Assembly: GCF_047948215.1 (NCBI RefSeq)
Contig: NC_134458.1
Coordinates: 134,481,571-134,545,570, forward strand
Length of the DNA: 64,000 bases
Origin: Lycorma delicatula
Lineage: Eukaryota > Arthropoda > Insecta > Hemiptera > Fulgoridae
Reading direction: 5' to 3'
In this document: positions 13,881 through 25,184 of the stretch, piece by piece
How the letters are laid out: each line of letters begins with the position of its first letter
Numbering within the stretch: position 1 is the stretch's first letter
Notes under the pieces: generated by a model
Database searches by the model: none
What the model was told of the DNA's origin: nothing
What the model saw: only the letters and a program-made list of their open reading frames with translations
Made by a program: the position numbers and the translations under genes

Positions 13881-16010
13881 AGGCTTACCATATGTCCAGG
13901 ATTAGCCCAGACAGTCCTGATTTTTTAGTGCAAAAAATCAAGGATTTTTTTTAATTTTAGACCTATATGTTCGACATTGCACTTTTAAACATTCTCTTAC
14001 GGCCGTGCTTCTGTCAACTGACCTTGGAGCAAGTGCTGACATCGATTTTGACAGAGGCAAAATGTGTTTATGTTGTTTTCATGTGTGAAGTAACTCATCT
14101 ACATGTTTTTGATAATTTTATCTCTATTCATTTTTTGTCTCATTGTTTAGCATTGGGCAAAAGAAAATGTGTTTTAATGTTACTCTGCAACAGGAATACA
14201 AATTTTTGAAATTGTGTAATGACAATAACAATAAACTTGTTTATTCCACACTATGTACTGGAGAATTTTCTGTTGCACATAAAGGAAAGGGTAATCTTGA
14301 AAACCATGTGAAAACAGCTAAACAAACGAGTACTATTTTAATGCTATTACTTCAGCAAACATAAGACATTTTTTTAAAGCCAAAGATGGAAGTAACAATA
14401 ACTGTGATCTGGAGTGTGCTGTTAAAGAAGCTACATTTTCATACCACACTGCTAGACACGAACTCAGTTTCAAAACATTAGACTGCACATCTAATCATAC
14501 TGCATCATCTGGTTAAAATGTTATATGACCCAAAATTTCCATCTGTTAGAACCAAAATCAAGGCTATTATTGTTAACGTTATTTCACCATTTATATTTGA
14601 TTCTGTTACGTTCTTTAGAAAACATCAATTACATAACAGTAACGATGGATAGCTGAAACAGAAATAAAGTAAAACTTGTTTCGATTATTGTAAGATATTT
14701 TGGTCTGGAGGAAGGAATTCAAGTTAAACTTTTAAATTTCAATGAAGTGTCAGGTGTTCAAATTTTGACTCTGTTTCTTTTGCAGCATGTGAAAAAATAC
14801 AAACTTGAAGAAAAGTTGGTTTGTTATACTCCTGATAACATTAACAGTAATTTTGGTGGTGTGAAGAGGAAGGGGAATGAAAATGTGTTTTGAAAAGTTC
14901 AAAGTGATTTGGATAGACCTATTTTAGGAATTGGTTGTTAAGCTTACATTGTACACAATTCAGTACAAACAGCATGTGATTCTCTACCCCTGGATATAGA
15001 AGTTATTGTTATAAATATTTTCACATATACACAGTAAGAGTAATGAAACTTAAAGAATTCTGTGAATTTGTGGAAACAGATTTCAAAATAGTATTATTTC
15101 ATAGCAGCACAAGATTCCTTACTTTGTTACCTGCAATAGAAAAAATTATTTCCATTTTTGATGGCCTAAAATCGTACTTATTTTGTGACAAATCCCCAAA
15201 ATTATTTGATTTTTTGAAAATCTAGAAAGTGAACTGTTTTTGAAATTTTTATGTGGTACTTTACAGTTATTTAATAATGTAATTCTGAAATTGGAAGCTA
15301 ATTTTATCACAGCAACAGAAGCATTTCAGACATATTTTGAATTTAATTTGTCAACTTCAGGAAAGAAAAACCCAAAAATGTATACCATCTTCTGCCAAAG
15401 AATTGCTATGTACTCTAAAAGAAAATGATAATGATGTTCAGGAACAAAAATTCATCTCAAGCGTAGACAATTTTTATAATTCTAGTACCCAATACTTAAG
15501 AGTTGTGGAGAACCAGTTTTGATAAAGTTAGTAAGTTTTGGTGGATAAATTTATGAACTGAAATTGCCTGGTCTAATTTAGAAGAGAAATTGTTAATGAA
15601 ATTATAAAAGATTCCATAAATATTGATGAACGTACATTGTTGAGCCAGGTAATTCAAAACCAAAGGGTTGGTTGTGGTTCAAGTTCTGAAAAAGTACCAG
15701 ATGCTGTTGAAGAGAAGTGGAAAGCAATTTTAAGGTGTTTCACAAGACTGATATTTCATGTTGAAATATTTCGAAAATGCTTGAGTTTGCGATGTCTTTG
15801 CCTGGGACATCTCCTCCAGTTGAGAGAGTTTTTTTCAATTATGGGGAACATTTGGTCTGCAGAAAAGGGTAGACTTTCAGTATCTACTGTTAACTCATCA
15901 ATAAAATCAGGTGTATGGCCTTTTTTGAAATGGATCAACATTATTGTTGTTTGAAGTAACTGGAAAAAGTTTATTGAATTCCTGTGCTCCAAAAGAATAA
16001 AGAGTGAGAC
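13881..16010 (+). pseudogene. Decayed hAT-superfamily transposase gene
   Basis: The element would cut and paste DNA. The likely coding start is about 14143-14160. The first part reads 'EYKFLKLCNDNNNK', then 'FSVAHKGKGNLENH', matching the degenerate BED-type zinc-finger region of arthropod hAT proteins; the first zinc-ligand Cys appears lost (STLC instead of CTLC). Middle fragments at 15043-15225 ('VLFHSSTRFLTLLPAIEK') and 15240-15520 are in shifted frames. The C-terminal dimerisation region survives at about 15815-15925, with 'FFSIMGNIWSAEKGRLSVS', a very characteristic hAT C-terminal segment. Several frameshifts and stops make it non-functional. The left edge at about 13881 starts with 'ttaccatatgtccagg', like hAT terminal sequence, but no matching inverted end was found on the right, so the element looks truncated there. 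The superfamily call is firm; exact ends are not. Confidence 0.7.
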
Positions 16011-16204
16011 AACAGAAGTTGGTTATTTTCAAATGTTTTTTCACTTTTAACAAAAACCCAAATAGTTTTTATTTCATTGTTTGAAACAGATATTAAATTT
16101 TTTATCAGTATATAATCTTTTAGCATTATAAATAACTTTTGCAGAAATTTGTTTGTATTTTTAAGCAATTTTTGAATTTAATGGATAAATTAAATTTAAA
16201 TGTT

Positions 16205-16559
16205 TTATTGAAATCCTTTGAATAGAGCTAGATTTTACAATTTTACTCTTGTAACAATTTTTATAAAAGATTTTCAGTTGCTTTCTTGAATTCTTCAAGA
16301 AAGCAACTGTAATTCTCTGGTGTTTTGTTACGTGTTTGTTTTCTCAACACATTTCTTAAGTCTGTAGTTAGAAAAGGGGTATCCAACTTAAGATTCAAAA
16401 CTAGAAGTTCACTATGAAACTAAAATTTTGTAATATTCCAAGTCACATCTTCCTGCTTAAAATGAATGATTTTATCTTTATTATTGCCATCTACTTCACT
16501 CTGCACTGACTGATGAACAATGCCTTATAAAACGCTATATCTTTTTCACCAGCTAATAA
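16205..16559 (-). pseudogene. LINE remnant, endonuclease-RT linker region
   Basis: On the minus strand this stretch reads fragments such as 'LAGEKDIAFYKALF' next to the mariner and 'LRNVLRKQTRNKTPENYS' further on, in shifting frames. This resembles the region between endonuclease and reverse transcriptase of a LINE. It is the downstream continuation of the remnant at 17874-18560, separated by the mariner. Reverse-transcriptase motifs are not visible, so the LINE is truncated here, next to the hAT remnant. Confidence 0.35.
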
Positions 16560-16561
16560 TA

Positions 16562-17871
16562 CGAGGGTTATTTTTTTTTCAAGGTCTGATCGGTCACGAA
16601 ATTAAAACCACAGTGAAAATAAAAAATTTTTTATTTGTAACAAGTACTTACATAGTTACGCTATTTCTCTACATAGTTGCCACTCTGATTTAGACATTTG
16701 TCGTAGTGTGGTACCAACTTTCCAATACCCTCGTCATAGAACAGAGCCGCCTGTGTTTTCAGCCATGTTTCTACACTGGTCTGCAGCTCGATGTCTGTGG
16801 CAAAATGTTGTCCTCCTAGCCAGCGTTTCATGTGAGCAAAGAGGTGAAAATTGGATGGAGCCAATTCCAGGCTGTATGGTGGGTGATCAAACACTTCCCA
16901 ACGAAAACACTGCAGGAGCTTCTTTGTTACAGCTGCAGTGTGCAGCCGAGCGTTGTCATGGAGAAAGACAATGCCTGATGACAACATTCCTTTCCGCTTA
17001 TTCTGAATTGCCCTTTGTAGACGTTGAAGAGTCACACAGTCTGAGGCTGCAGTGATGTTCGGGCCATGTTCCATGAATTCCACCAAGAGAACTCCATTCA
17101 GGTCCCAGAACATAGTAGCCATACACTTTCTGTTGGAGAAGGTTCAATTAAACTTCTTTGGTTTACTGGGAAAATGAGAATGTATCCACTGTTTGGATTG
17201 TTCTTTTGTTTCTTCAGTTTCGAAATGGACCCATGTCTCATCCCCTGTGACAATTTTGTTCAAAAAATCTTCTCCTTCATTGTGGTAGTGCTGGAGAAAC
17301 GTTAGGGAGGCGTCTATTCTCATTGTTTTGTGATGGTCGGACAGCATCTTGCGAACACAGTTTGCCATACTGAAGTCTCTCACTCACAATGGTGTAGAGA
17401 ACTGACCTTGAAATTTCAGGAAACTAATCATTCAATACAGAAATTGTGAACCGAAGATTTTTTCAAATTGCCTCATCCACTTGCTCAACAAGATCATCGG
17501 TTGACACTCGCTTCCTTCCCTGACCGCCTGCATCATGAACATCTGTACATCCTGCTTTAAAGTTCCTGCACCATTGTCGCACTTTGCTGTCACTCATTGA
17601 AGTTTCACTGTTCACATTACTTATTCTTCGATGAATTTCAGCTGCATTATACCCCTCAGCCTGAAGAAATCGAATTACCGCATGCACTTCACATTTGGCA
17701 GGAGATGCTGTTGTTATAGACATGTTTATGTGCTAGCTGCATGTTCAAAACTAAACGAAGTGATGCGGCGTGATTGAAGGCCATACTAGAGATGCTGTGC
17801 AAAGGTTCATCCGATTTTTGCGCAGGTTTTTATTTCGCAACCGATCGGACCTTGAAAAAAAATAACCCTCG
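16562..17871 (-). mobile_element. Complete-ended mariner element, 1,310 bp
   Basis: Terminal inverted repeats are plain: the left end begins 'cgagggttatttt' and continues through 'caaggtctgatcggt'; the reverse complement of the right end reads 'cgagggttatttt' and 'caaggtccgatcggtt'. Similarity extends over roughly 45 bases with a few mismatches and one T-run length change. TA dinucleotides flank both ends (16560-16561 and 17872-17873), the standard Tc1/mariner target duplication. The length is typical of mariners. The element lies inside a minus-strand LINE remnant, so it arrived later than that LINE. Confidence 0.93.
16661..17723 (-). pseudogene. Mariner transposase, catalytic triad and frame broken
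   Basis: This would catalyse excision and insertion at TA sites. The N-terminal helix-turn-helix region is at 17723-17463 ('AVIRFLQAEGYNAAEIHRR', then 'VRQWCRNFK'). The catalytic core follows in two other frames: 'VTGDETWVHFETEETKEQSK' (17270-17210), then 'FLHDNARLHTAA' and the C-terminal 'YDKCLNQSGNYVEK'. The first Asp (GDETW) and second Asp (HDN) are present. The third, normally Asp in APSDYHLF 34 residues after the second, is Asn here (APSNFHLF; codon at 16850-16852). At least two frame changes separate the parts. It belongs to the DD34D mariner group. The Asp-to-Asn change is consistent with CpG decay (TCC GAT to TCC AAT). Confidence 0.9.
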
Positions 17872-17873
17872 TA

Positions 17874-18560
17874 CATCTTCCTGCTTATTCAGGAACTCAT
17901 CCATTATAAGAAAAAATAAACAGTTTATTTCTACCCTTCCATTTAACTTCAGGAGAACTGGAAAAATATACCCTGATCTTTCAGCTGTTTCTAACTGGAA
18001 AAAGAACAATCACAATCAGGCAATGATTGGAGAATCAAATGAAGTTATAAGTGGTAAGAGGGCTCCAGGAACTATGTACAAGTCAGTTACAGACAACAAA
18101 TCTTGCTGTCCCGAAAGATTAAACTACCTTCTTTTATATGACTGTTTAATATTATGCCGAGATCATCAAAAAAAGTGTCATACATTAGCATTTAATACAA
18201 GATTTTTTAAGTTTCTGTATAATGTTTCCAAATGGTGTAAATAGTTTATTACATACTCAGGTACAATTTGTTCCCTTCCAGTGCAACCATTAGAATTACC
18301 TACAATCACAAAAACAAAATTTGTATTTTCACTAAATAACTGATATAGCCTTTCATAATAATATATCCAGTAACAAAGATTACATAAAAGGAAATATAAA
18401 AAATTTGTAGATTGTGAATAACCAGCAAACTCAAGATTTAAAACTGAAAATGACTACTAATTCTTTTTTTCTCAATAGTAAATATCATACTCCTTCCATA
18501 GACAGTTGTTTACTTAGCAGGCCTCTTAAATTACAGTATAGTTTTCAAGTATATTAGAAA
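17874..18560 (-). pseudogene. LINE endonuclease remnant, heavily decayed
   Basis: The minus strand carries discontinuous pieces that look like an AP-type endonuclease of a LINE: 'LFSENTNFVFVIVGNSN' followed by 'GCTGREQIVPEYV' (about 18345-18255), resembling the F-V-L-x-GDFNxxxG segment with the key Asp mutated, and 'LPLITSFDSPIIA' (about 18065-18025), like the SDH-PL segment. Stops and frameshifts are frequent. It lies downstream of the ORF1-like block at 18868-19352 on the same strand, as expected for ORF1 followed by ORF2. The plus-strand open frame over 17774-18244 is its antisense. Confidence 0.4.
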
Positions 18561-18867
18561 ACTTATACAAATCTTCCATAGCAATCAAGGATGTTTCAAA
18601 TTAAAAAAAAAAATCAAGTTGGAGAAATTTTGTAAATTCATAATTATACATTTCATTCACGGGGACTGAAATATTACATTCAATAGTTTCTAACTCATAA
18701 TTTGGCCGAAGTACGGCTTGATTTGGTGGGTGATGTGTACTTTCATCTGGGATGAAAAAAGTATGCATATCAGAAGATTTCAGTATACTCATGCCTTTGC
18801 TTCTTTGCCATTTCTTTTTATTAAAAAAAATTATTAGAATCATTTTTCTTGTTTTGTACTACTGTTT

Positions 18868-19352
18868 TATATCAGTCTCTGTTCATCATAACTGTATATT
18901 TGCCCGTCAATAATCATACCTGTACGTCTAATACGTCTAACCTTCACATCTTTACTCAATTCCTTAACTAATTTCTAATCTGACTGGTTTCATTATGATT
19001 TTCCCTTTCACTTGTACCCAGATCATATGAAATAAAAATATTACTGTCCCTTAGATTTTTGACGTTACTGAGAATAGCAAGTTTCTTAATATAAGATGAT
19101 ATGATACTAAAAGTGGGTTTTTATTGCCCAACCTAGCTCTCACCCATTTAATAAGATTTAAATCCACTTCTCCTAAATCTACTTTAATGGTATTACAGCA
19201 TAAATCAATATTATTTTACTTTGAACCATTAGAATCTTCACTTTTTAATTCTTCTAAACTGAAGAAAACTAAGGTATTATGTCTCCTAGCAAAATCTAAA
19301 GAAGCCTCCTGATTAAAGATACTTTTTTTAAGTTCCTCATTTTCTTTTTTAG
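18868..19352 (-). pseudogene. LINE ORF1-like coiled-coil protein remnant
   Basis: The reading begins 'KENEELKKSIFNQEASLDFA', a charged coiled-coil type segment, then 'RRHNTLVFFSLEE', then 'IDLCCNTIKVDLGEVDLN', then 'VRARLGNKNPLLVS'. After a frameshift it continues 'NLRDSNIFISYDLGTSERE' and 'RTGMIIDGQIYSYDEQ'. The order (coiled coil, NxLVFFGL-type strand, RLG-PLLV, SNIFIS-DL-ER, and a C-terminal xxIDGxxY) matches ORF1 proteins of CR1/L2-type LINEs from invertebrates. One internal stop and at least one frameshift were seen. ORF1 proteins bind the element RNA. Confidence is moderate because the family match rests on pattern memory. Confidence 0.5.
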
Positions 19353-20639
19353 TTTATTCATCAATTAGAGGGCATCAATATTTAATTAATCTAGCCATTT
19401 TTTCCTTAATCTTTTTTATATCCAAAGTGTTATCATTCCTAACTTTTTCAGTTATTGCATAGCTCCTTTTTATCTATTTAAAAAAAATTAAATTACTATT
19501 ATGAATTCAAAGGGATGTATATATTTTAAAGTCTCAAGAAAATAGTGATAGATAAAATTTATAAATCAATTTTCAATAATTCCAGAATAAATTATAATAT
19601 TAATATATAATTATCATAAAATGTCAAAAAATTAAAATAACAGGAATAGTATTCACAGTCTTAGAACAAAATAATTGAATAAATGAATACATAGAGAAGC
19701 AAGATAATTTAAGAACTGATAATGAAAGTATGTGACCTTGAAGTGGCAATTGCCAGTAGACAATTTGTGGAATACACCAACAAAATAAAAATAAAATTGT
19801 ATAACTTGAATATACTGCCAGCTCTTTCTATATAAATCTTCTCTTTTCAACTAATATTAGATAAAACATAAAACCTCTGATTTCAGTTTTCACACACACT
19901 CTCTCAGATTAAGGTGTACACTTTGATTTATAACTAAGGTAAAAATGCTTCAAATACAGGAAAAAACTTTGTACTAACAAAAAATGTGCAAGAGCTGCCT
20001 ATTATTATGGTCATAATGCATGAATTATGACCATGTATTATGAAATTGTGTGTAGTTTTACTGAATCAGAAGATACTGAATTGGAAGAATCCTCCACTCT
20101 ATTAATGTTGTCATGTGTATATTCCCACCTATAATATAATATTATTTGGAGGTTTCTTCAAAATGTCAGTACGAATTCAAGAGTAGAAAAATGGGCTGTC
20201 AGTATGCTGCAAATAAGTGTGATTCATGAAGAACAATATTTTGTAAATTGAATATTTCTATCTACTGATATTTTTTTTACTTACATCATTGAAAATAATT
20301 GTTTATTCCTAACAAATGTCATATCCGTCAAATTGAGTAACATATATTTTCACATCACACAGCATAACACTTTGGCTTTATTATACTTCTGATTTTAATT
20401 AAATTAAATTAAAAAAATTAAATTAATTTGAAATTAAATTTAAAAAATTACAAAAAACATGACATTGATGGAATAATTAATTACCCCCATATATATATAC
20501 CCTGATGAATTTTTAGATATTACTGATTAAATAAACCTAAACTTTCTGCATTCTCATTTAACAATGTATCTAAATATAAATACTGCCCCAATTTCCTTGG
20601 CGGGGTGTAGCTTTTCATCTTTAGTGTGGAAGGTTCTGA
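19353..20639. other. AT-rich gene-free DNA
   Basis: No gene is supported. It contains the perfect hairpin listed at 20007-20034 and a tract of AAATTAAATT-type simple sequence around 20395-20450. Confidence 0.5.
20007..20034. repeat. Perfect 11-bp inverted repeat
   Basis: The arm 'atggtcataat' and its exact reverse complement are separated by 6 bases. A short stem-loop with no element around it that I can recognise. Confidence 0.8.
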
Positions 20640-20936
20640 ACCCACCGGGTTAATCTAGTGGTGAACACGTCTTTCCAAATTAGCTGATTTGGAAGTCGAG
20701 AGTTCCAGCATTCAAGTCCTAGTAAAGTCAGTTATTTTTACACAGATTTGAATACTAGATCGAAGATACCGGTGCTCTTTGGTGGCTGGGTTTCAATTAA
20801 CCGCACATCTTAGGAGCGGTTGAACTGAGACTGTACAAGACAACACTTCATTTACACTCATCCATATCAACCTCTGAAGTATTATGTGAAAGGTTATTGC
20901 TGGAGGCTAAACAGGAAAAAGAAAGAAAGAAAATCT
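20640..20936 (+). repeat. SINE family 1 copy, near full length
   Basis: A tRNA-derived SINE. The head has a box A-like 'tctagtggtgaac' and a box B-like 'attcaagtcct', about 45 bases apart, as in an internal RNA polymerase III promoter. The body carries the family landmarks 'gggtttcaattaaccgcaca', 'gtacaaga' and 'tttacactcat', and the 3' end is 'ggaggctaaacaggaaaaa' followed by an A/G tail. Seven copies of this family occur in the window. No convincing target duplication was found for this copy. Confidence 0.85.
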
Positions 20937-22345
20937 GGATGATTCTGAATTTGAATCATTAGGCTTAATGTTTTTTACACGCTATAATATTTCCTTTCTA
21001 TAAAAAATATTTTCACTCGGACATTTACATAGAGATATTATCATTTACATAATTATTATTTTGATGAATTAATATTAAGTATAATTATTTACTTTTTACA
21101 TATTAATTTTGTACTTTTTGGTGGTCTGAGGTCTTCCTTCATCCTATCAGGAAAATTCTATAGCACTTCCTTTTATTAGTTATGAAGAACAACAACTTTA
21201 CAATCCATAAGAGATCTGTTTAATGTAGAAGAGTACTGATCAGAATAAAATATATTTTAAAATTTCTTTATGCAAGTCAAAATAAATCTAAATGATTTCT
21301 AAGATTCATTAAGACACTGCATTCTATTCAGGTTGGAGAAGTTAACTATTACATTTATGAATAGGAAAAAACAGTAGTTACATTAGGAAAAAAAATCAGT
21401 CTTATTTGAGCTCAGGGACAAGTTTTCAGGACAAATTCTACAAGTATTTGCTGTTATATTATGTAAGCAAACCAATTGCACTTCAACACTGTACTAAATA
21501 TAATAATATCAAGGTGTTTTCCTTGACCTAGTTCAATTTTCATTATTTACTATACTTATTTAATATTACTTTATTGAATATTACTTTACATACTTTATTG
21601 AATATTTTGCCTCCAGATATCAGTTTATTATTGTCTTATTATATCAACACCAAATTTTAATCCATGAAGGTGATTTAGTATGTAAAGAGCCCAAAAACAG
21701 TTTTTGAAGATAAATTTAATAACTTCCTGCTTTTTTAACAATTATATTCGTTTTTTCAACCAGTAGCAAATAACTATTTTTCTTAAAGTCAATCCTAATT
21801 TTGTATGGTTTTTATGTCTTTGTTGCTAGAAAACTTGGCTCTTTGTAATGATTTTACCAAACGGAAAAAATCTGAGGGGTGATCTTTGGATTATAAGGGA
21901 AATCTAGCAAAACCTTTTAGCATAATTTTGAATGTTTTCAAAATTTGATTTTGCAGTATGCAGAGAAGCATTATATAGAATAATATTCCTTTATAAACTT
22001 TTTTTTTAGTTTCAGGCTTTACCTTATTTTCAAGAACTTCTCTTTAGCATTGGTTATTGATATCACATTATCCGTTAGAAAAATCACAGAAAATTAGCCC
22101 TTTAACACAGAAAAAAATTTTTTAATTATGTTTTACTAGTTGATGGGAGGATCTTCATTTTTTTTCATCTAGAAAACTGGGATGCTTTAACATGCTCTGT
22201 TGCTTGGGTCAGCTGTGGTAATGATGGATCCCAGGTCTTATCAAAGGTTACTATTACTTCAACAAATTTATCTTCAATCATAGTATGTTTAAGTTTCCTG
22301 TCATGTGAAACAGATCTGGGTTCTTGGTAAAGTCCCTTGGAGATA
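20937..22345. other. Gene-free DNA
   Basis: No supported gene. The minus-strand open frame at 22165-22350 (about 61 codons) is readable but not recognised; it may be part of an old transposase or chance. Confidence 0.45.
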
Positions 22346-22500
22346 TTCATGGCAGAATAGTAGCATCTGTGCCTTCATTCCAGAGTTTCTGGGTTTGATT
22401 CCCATCAGGCATGTGACAAAATACATTAACATCCATCAGTAGCTGTTCTAGCACCTGGGGTGTTGGTATATAAATAAATTCTTTATGATTATCAACCAAT
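22346..22500 (+). repeat. SINE family 2 copy, tRNA-like head
   Basis: 'tggcagaatagtagca' matches a box A and 'gggtttgattccc' matches a box B (about 22392-22404), with spacing typical of tRNA genes, followed by 'atcaggcatg'. The remainder is a weakly conserved body of about 100 bases. There is no intact cloverleaf, so this is a SINE rather than a tRNA gene. Confidence 0.55.
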
Positions 22501-23359
22501 AATCCTACGAAAATCTATGTTATGGATTTCAAGGCAGCTTTCTGCCTGTCTTGGAACCCAACTCCAAATATTCTTTGGTAGTTCAGTTATGAATAGTTGA
22601 CCGAGTGGTACCAATGGTTATATTAGAATTTGAAGCTGTTTTTCCTATTGTAGCTTGCCCATATGCTTTCAGTTAATCAATAAGAAACTCCATTGATGGA
22701 ATTAAAACCCCAATTGACTGTTCCTCACACTGGTTATCAGTAATTCTTTTCCAGACACTTTTGAATTGTTTAACTGACTTGCAAAAATTTCTCTTATATA
22801 ACTTTTATTGTAGAACCTAAATATCAGGGAGTGAATTTTTATTTTAAAATAATTTTTCATCATCTGAAACCAGAAAAGCCATCACTGAATGTTATTCTTC
22901 TAAACTGTACTCTAAAAAACTTTATATTGTTGAATGATTAACAGTAGTTATTATGTAAAGTTGGACAATCAGCATTTTAAGTAGATTGCTGGGTTACCAT
23001 CATATAAGTTAAAATGATTGCACTTTAAAATTTTTCAATTACAGTTTGTCTCTACTTGCCAATATAAGATTTGTATTTAAACTCTGATCTTATCAGGCTA
23101 TTATAATTCTCTTTTCGTGTTTTACCAAAGTTTCTGTAAATAGTTTGATATTTTCAGCAATCTTTATAGTCAGATTCAATGTATTCTGTGTTTTTTTGTA
23201 TAGGTTTGCCATATTCCTTTGCATTTTTTTTATATTAAAGCCTTCATTTTAGTGAAAAACATTTAAATGATAGTGGTGTATACCATTATTTCGATTTTGT
23301 TTGTGAAGCTATCCCTGCAGTATATTACATTAATTACTTGATTTTATTTCCATAAGATC
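22501..23359. other. Gene-free DNA, possible old transposon traces
   Basis: The minus strand has short readable pieces (for example near 22640-22790), but nothing that can be assigned to a family. Confidence 0.35.
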
Positions 23360-24110
23360 TTTTTATTCTTTAGTACTATGAATCTTGAGGCTCCCACTTC
23401 AAACACAGGTTGTCTCTATTTTTCTTGGTATATCATTATCATCTCCTCCAATTTGTTGAAAGGAAGTCATCATTTTCCTCAAGATTGCATCTATCCATTG
23501 TTGACACATTTTCCTCTTAGATCCTTTTTCTGTTTTTCACAGCATTCTTTGAAACGTTTTTTTTTATACATTATATTTCCTTCTTCATTCATTTATCATA
23601 TCCCAATCAGCTGACTATTTGCTTTCTGGATTCTGACTATGAGAAGTATTTTATTTTTCCATATTCTCAATTCATAAAAAATGCTATCTATTGTAGGTCT
23701 ACAGATACTATAAAAATTTTATTTTAAAGCATTTTAATTTATGTTTTATAGTACTTTCTGTTTCAGAATCATATAGCACTGTTAGGATTTTTTTGGCAGT
23801 TTTTGGTTTGGTCATTTTAAAGAACAGAAAGCATTACTTTCAGGTTATATTCTTTTTGTTTAAGAAGTTGAAATATTTTAGTATCATTTATCTGTATGTG
23901 TGATTAATATTGTTGCACATTTGTTTTTGAATTATATATAAAGTTCCATCTTTTCTTTACCGTATGAAATCTGCATAACTTAATATGATGATGGATTATG
24001 CTTATTCTTTTGCGAAACTTTCTCTAGAGCTGTATTGAAGAGCACAGGAGATATTTCATCTTCTTGAATAAGATTAATGAAAACTGAGAATTTGAAAGAT
24101 TTGTTTAAAT
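23360..24110 (-). pseudogene. Very degraded RTE-like LINE, RT to C-terminus
   Basis: Minus-strand pieces in several frames resemble the C-terminal half of an RTE-type reverse transcriptase. Near 24070-24010 there is a segment like QEDEISPVLFNTALEKV, corresponding to the GxxQGDxLSPxLFNxALE block. At about 23540-23430 'RKMCQQWIDAILRKM' and then 'NDIPRKIETTC' resemble the GRPxxRWxDxI - NDRxxWR tail. Stops are frequent. The plus-strand open frame 23378-23614 is antisense to it. I treat this as a fossil with limited certainty. Confidence 0.35.
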
Positions 24111-24365
24111 CTGTATGTAATATCCTAAACTAATCATTGTAATGCCTTTTTTGTCATAAAAAAATAAGAATTTATGAGAAGAAAAAATTCTGAGCTGTCA
24201 AGATAGTAATTGTAGTATAATTGATGAAGTAACTGTTAAATGTTAGGAAACTTAACATATATAATTGAATAATACACTATTATTTGATCTATGTTGTGTT
24301 TATTCAATTAATAAGGTTTTCAGATTTCATATGTTTATAAATTAAAACAACATTAAATGAAAAAT
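24111..24365. other. AT-rich spacer
   Basis: Nothing is identified between the RTE-like fossil and the TA microsatellite. Confidence 0.4.
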
Positions 24366-24412
24366 ATATTTATATATATATATTTATGTAAATATATATA
24401 TATATTTTTTAA
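24366..24412. repeat. (TA)n microsatellite at LINE 3' end
   Basis: Alternating TA with interruptions, directly beyond the 3' end of the minus-strand LINE whose last bases read 'cccaaataaaattta'. It may be a degenerated LINE tail; this is an inference from position. Confidence 0.7.
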
Positions 24413-25184
24413 ATTTTATTTGGGATATATGGGCATCGACCTCTGCAGTCATTAGCTACCATCACATTCTTAAAAAAGATTTGAATCACCATAATGTTTG
24501 TCATATGTAAGCATGTAAGGGCCCTTACATTTTATTTAAAAACACCAAAATTATCAACACAGAAATATTTAAACACAAACACTGAGAACACTTACAGAGT
24601 GTAAAGGGCCTTGATATAAAAGAAACAAGAAATAAAAAACACAAAACAAAAATAAAAAAGAATGTCAACAATACCAACATTATTCATATATCCATAGAGT
24701 ACATATCCATAGGATTGATTATTTTCTTTCTCTTCTTTTTAAGCACCCCCGGGGCAACTGAAACCGCTTTAAGCAGCACCTCAGCCGCCCCAAGATGCCG
24801 TGGCAGTTGACTGCCCCTTTACAAAATGTCACGTAGGACTTAACTCATCAGGGACCCCCCACATCATAGGAGCAATTTGACCACCTGTTCAGGACCACCA
24901 AAGAATCCCTCAGCAGAGAGGCTGCCCTTCCCAGTCCTAACCTACCTGGCTCCAGGCATGCCTTGCACATACCCTTTGCTCTGTGCCCTCAGTCTACCCT
25001 TAAGGGTTCCCCATGCCATCATCAGATATGTCCCGACTCCCCCACTCTTGCATGCAGGTGAGACTGGGTGTCCTAGGCAAGAGGGCTACTTCCTGGCCCT
25101 ATACAGGCCATGCTTCAAGACTCCCCTTGTATACATAGAATTAAAATACTCCTTTAGAGATTCTTTAATACAACTTGAATTTAC
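24413..25184 (-). other. 3' untranslated region of minus-strand LINE
   Basis: This block is clearly more GC-rich than its surroundings (about 24740-25120), has no convincing coding frame, and follows the LINE coding end at about 25185. On the minus strand it closes with an AATAAA-like motif next to the TA tract. The plus-strand open frame over 24877-25221 is judged to be a shadow. Confidence 0.5.

Noticed and set aside
17774..18244. 156-codon plus-strand open frame
   Set aside because: Its start overlaps the mariner right terminal repeat and the rest is antisense to LINE endonuclease text on the minus strand. No domain is recognisable.
22165..22350. 61-codon minus frame that reads protein-like
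   Set aside because: I could not match it to any transposase or host family, and the neighbouring sequence gives no continuation.
22346..22420. Possible tRNA gene
   Set aside because: Box A and box B are present, but the acceptor stem and anticodon arm do not form a cloverleaf; better explained as a SINE head.
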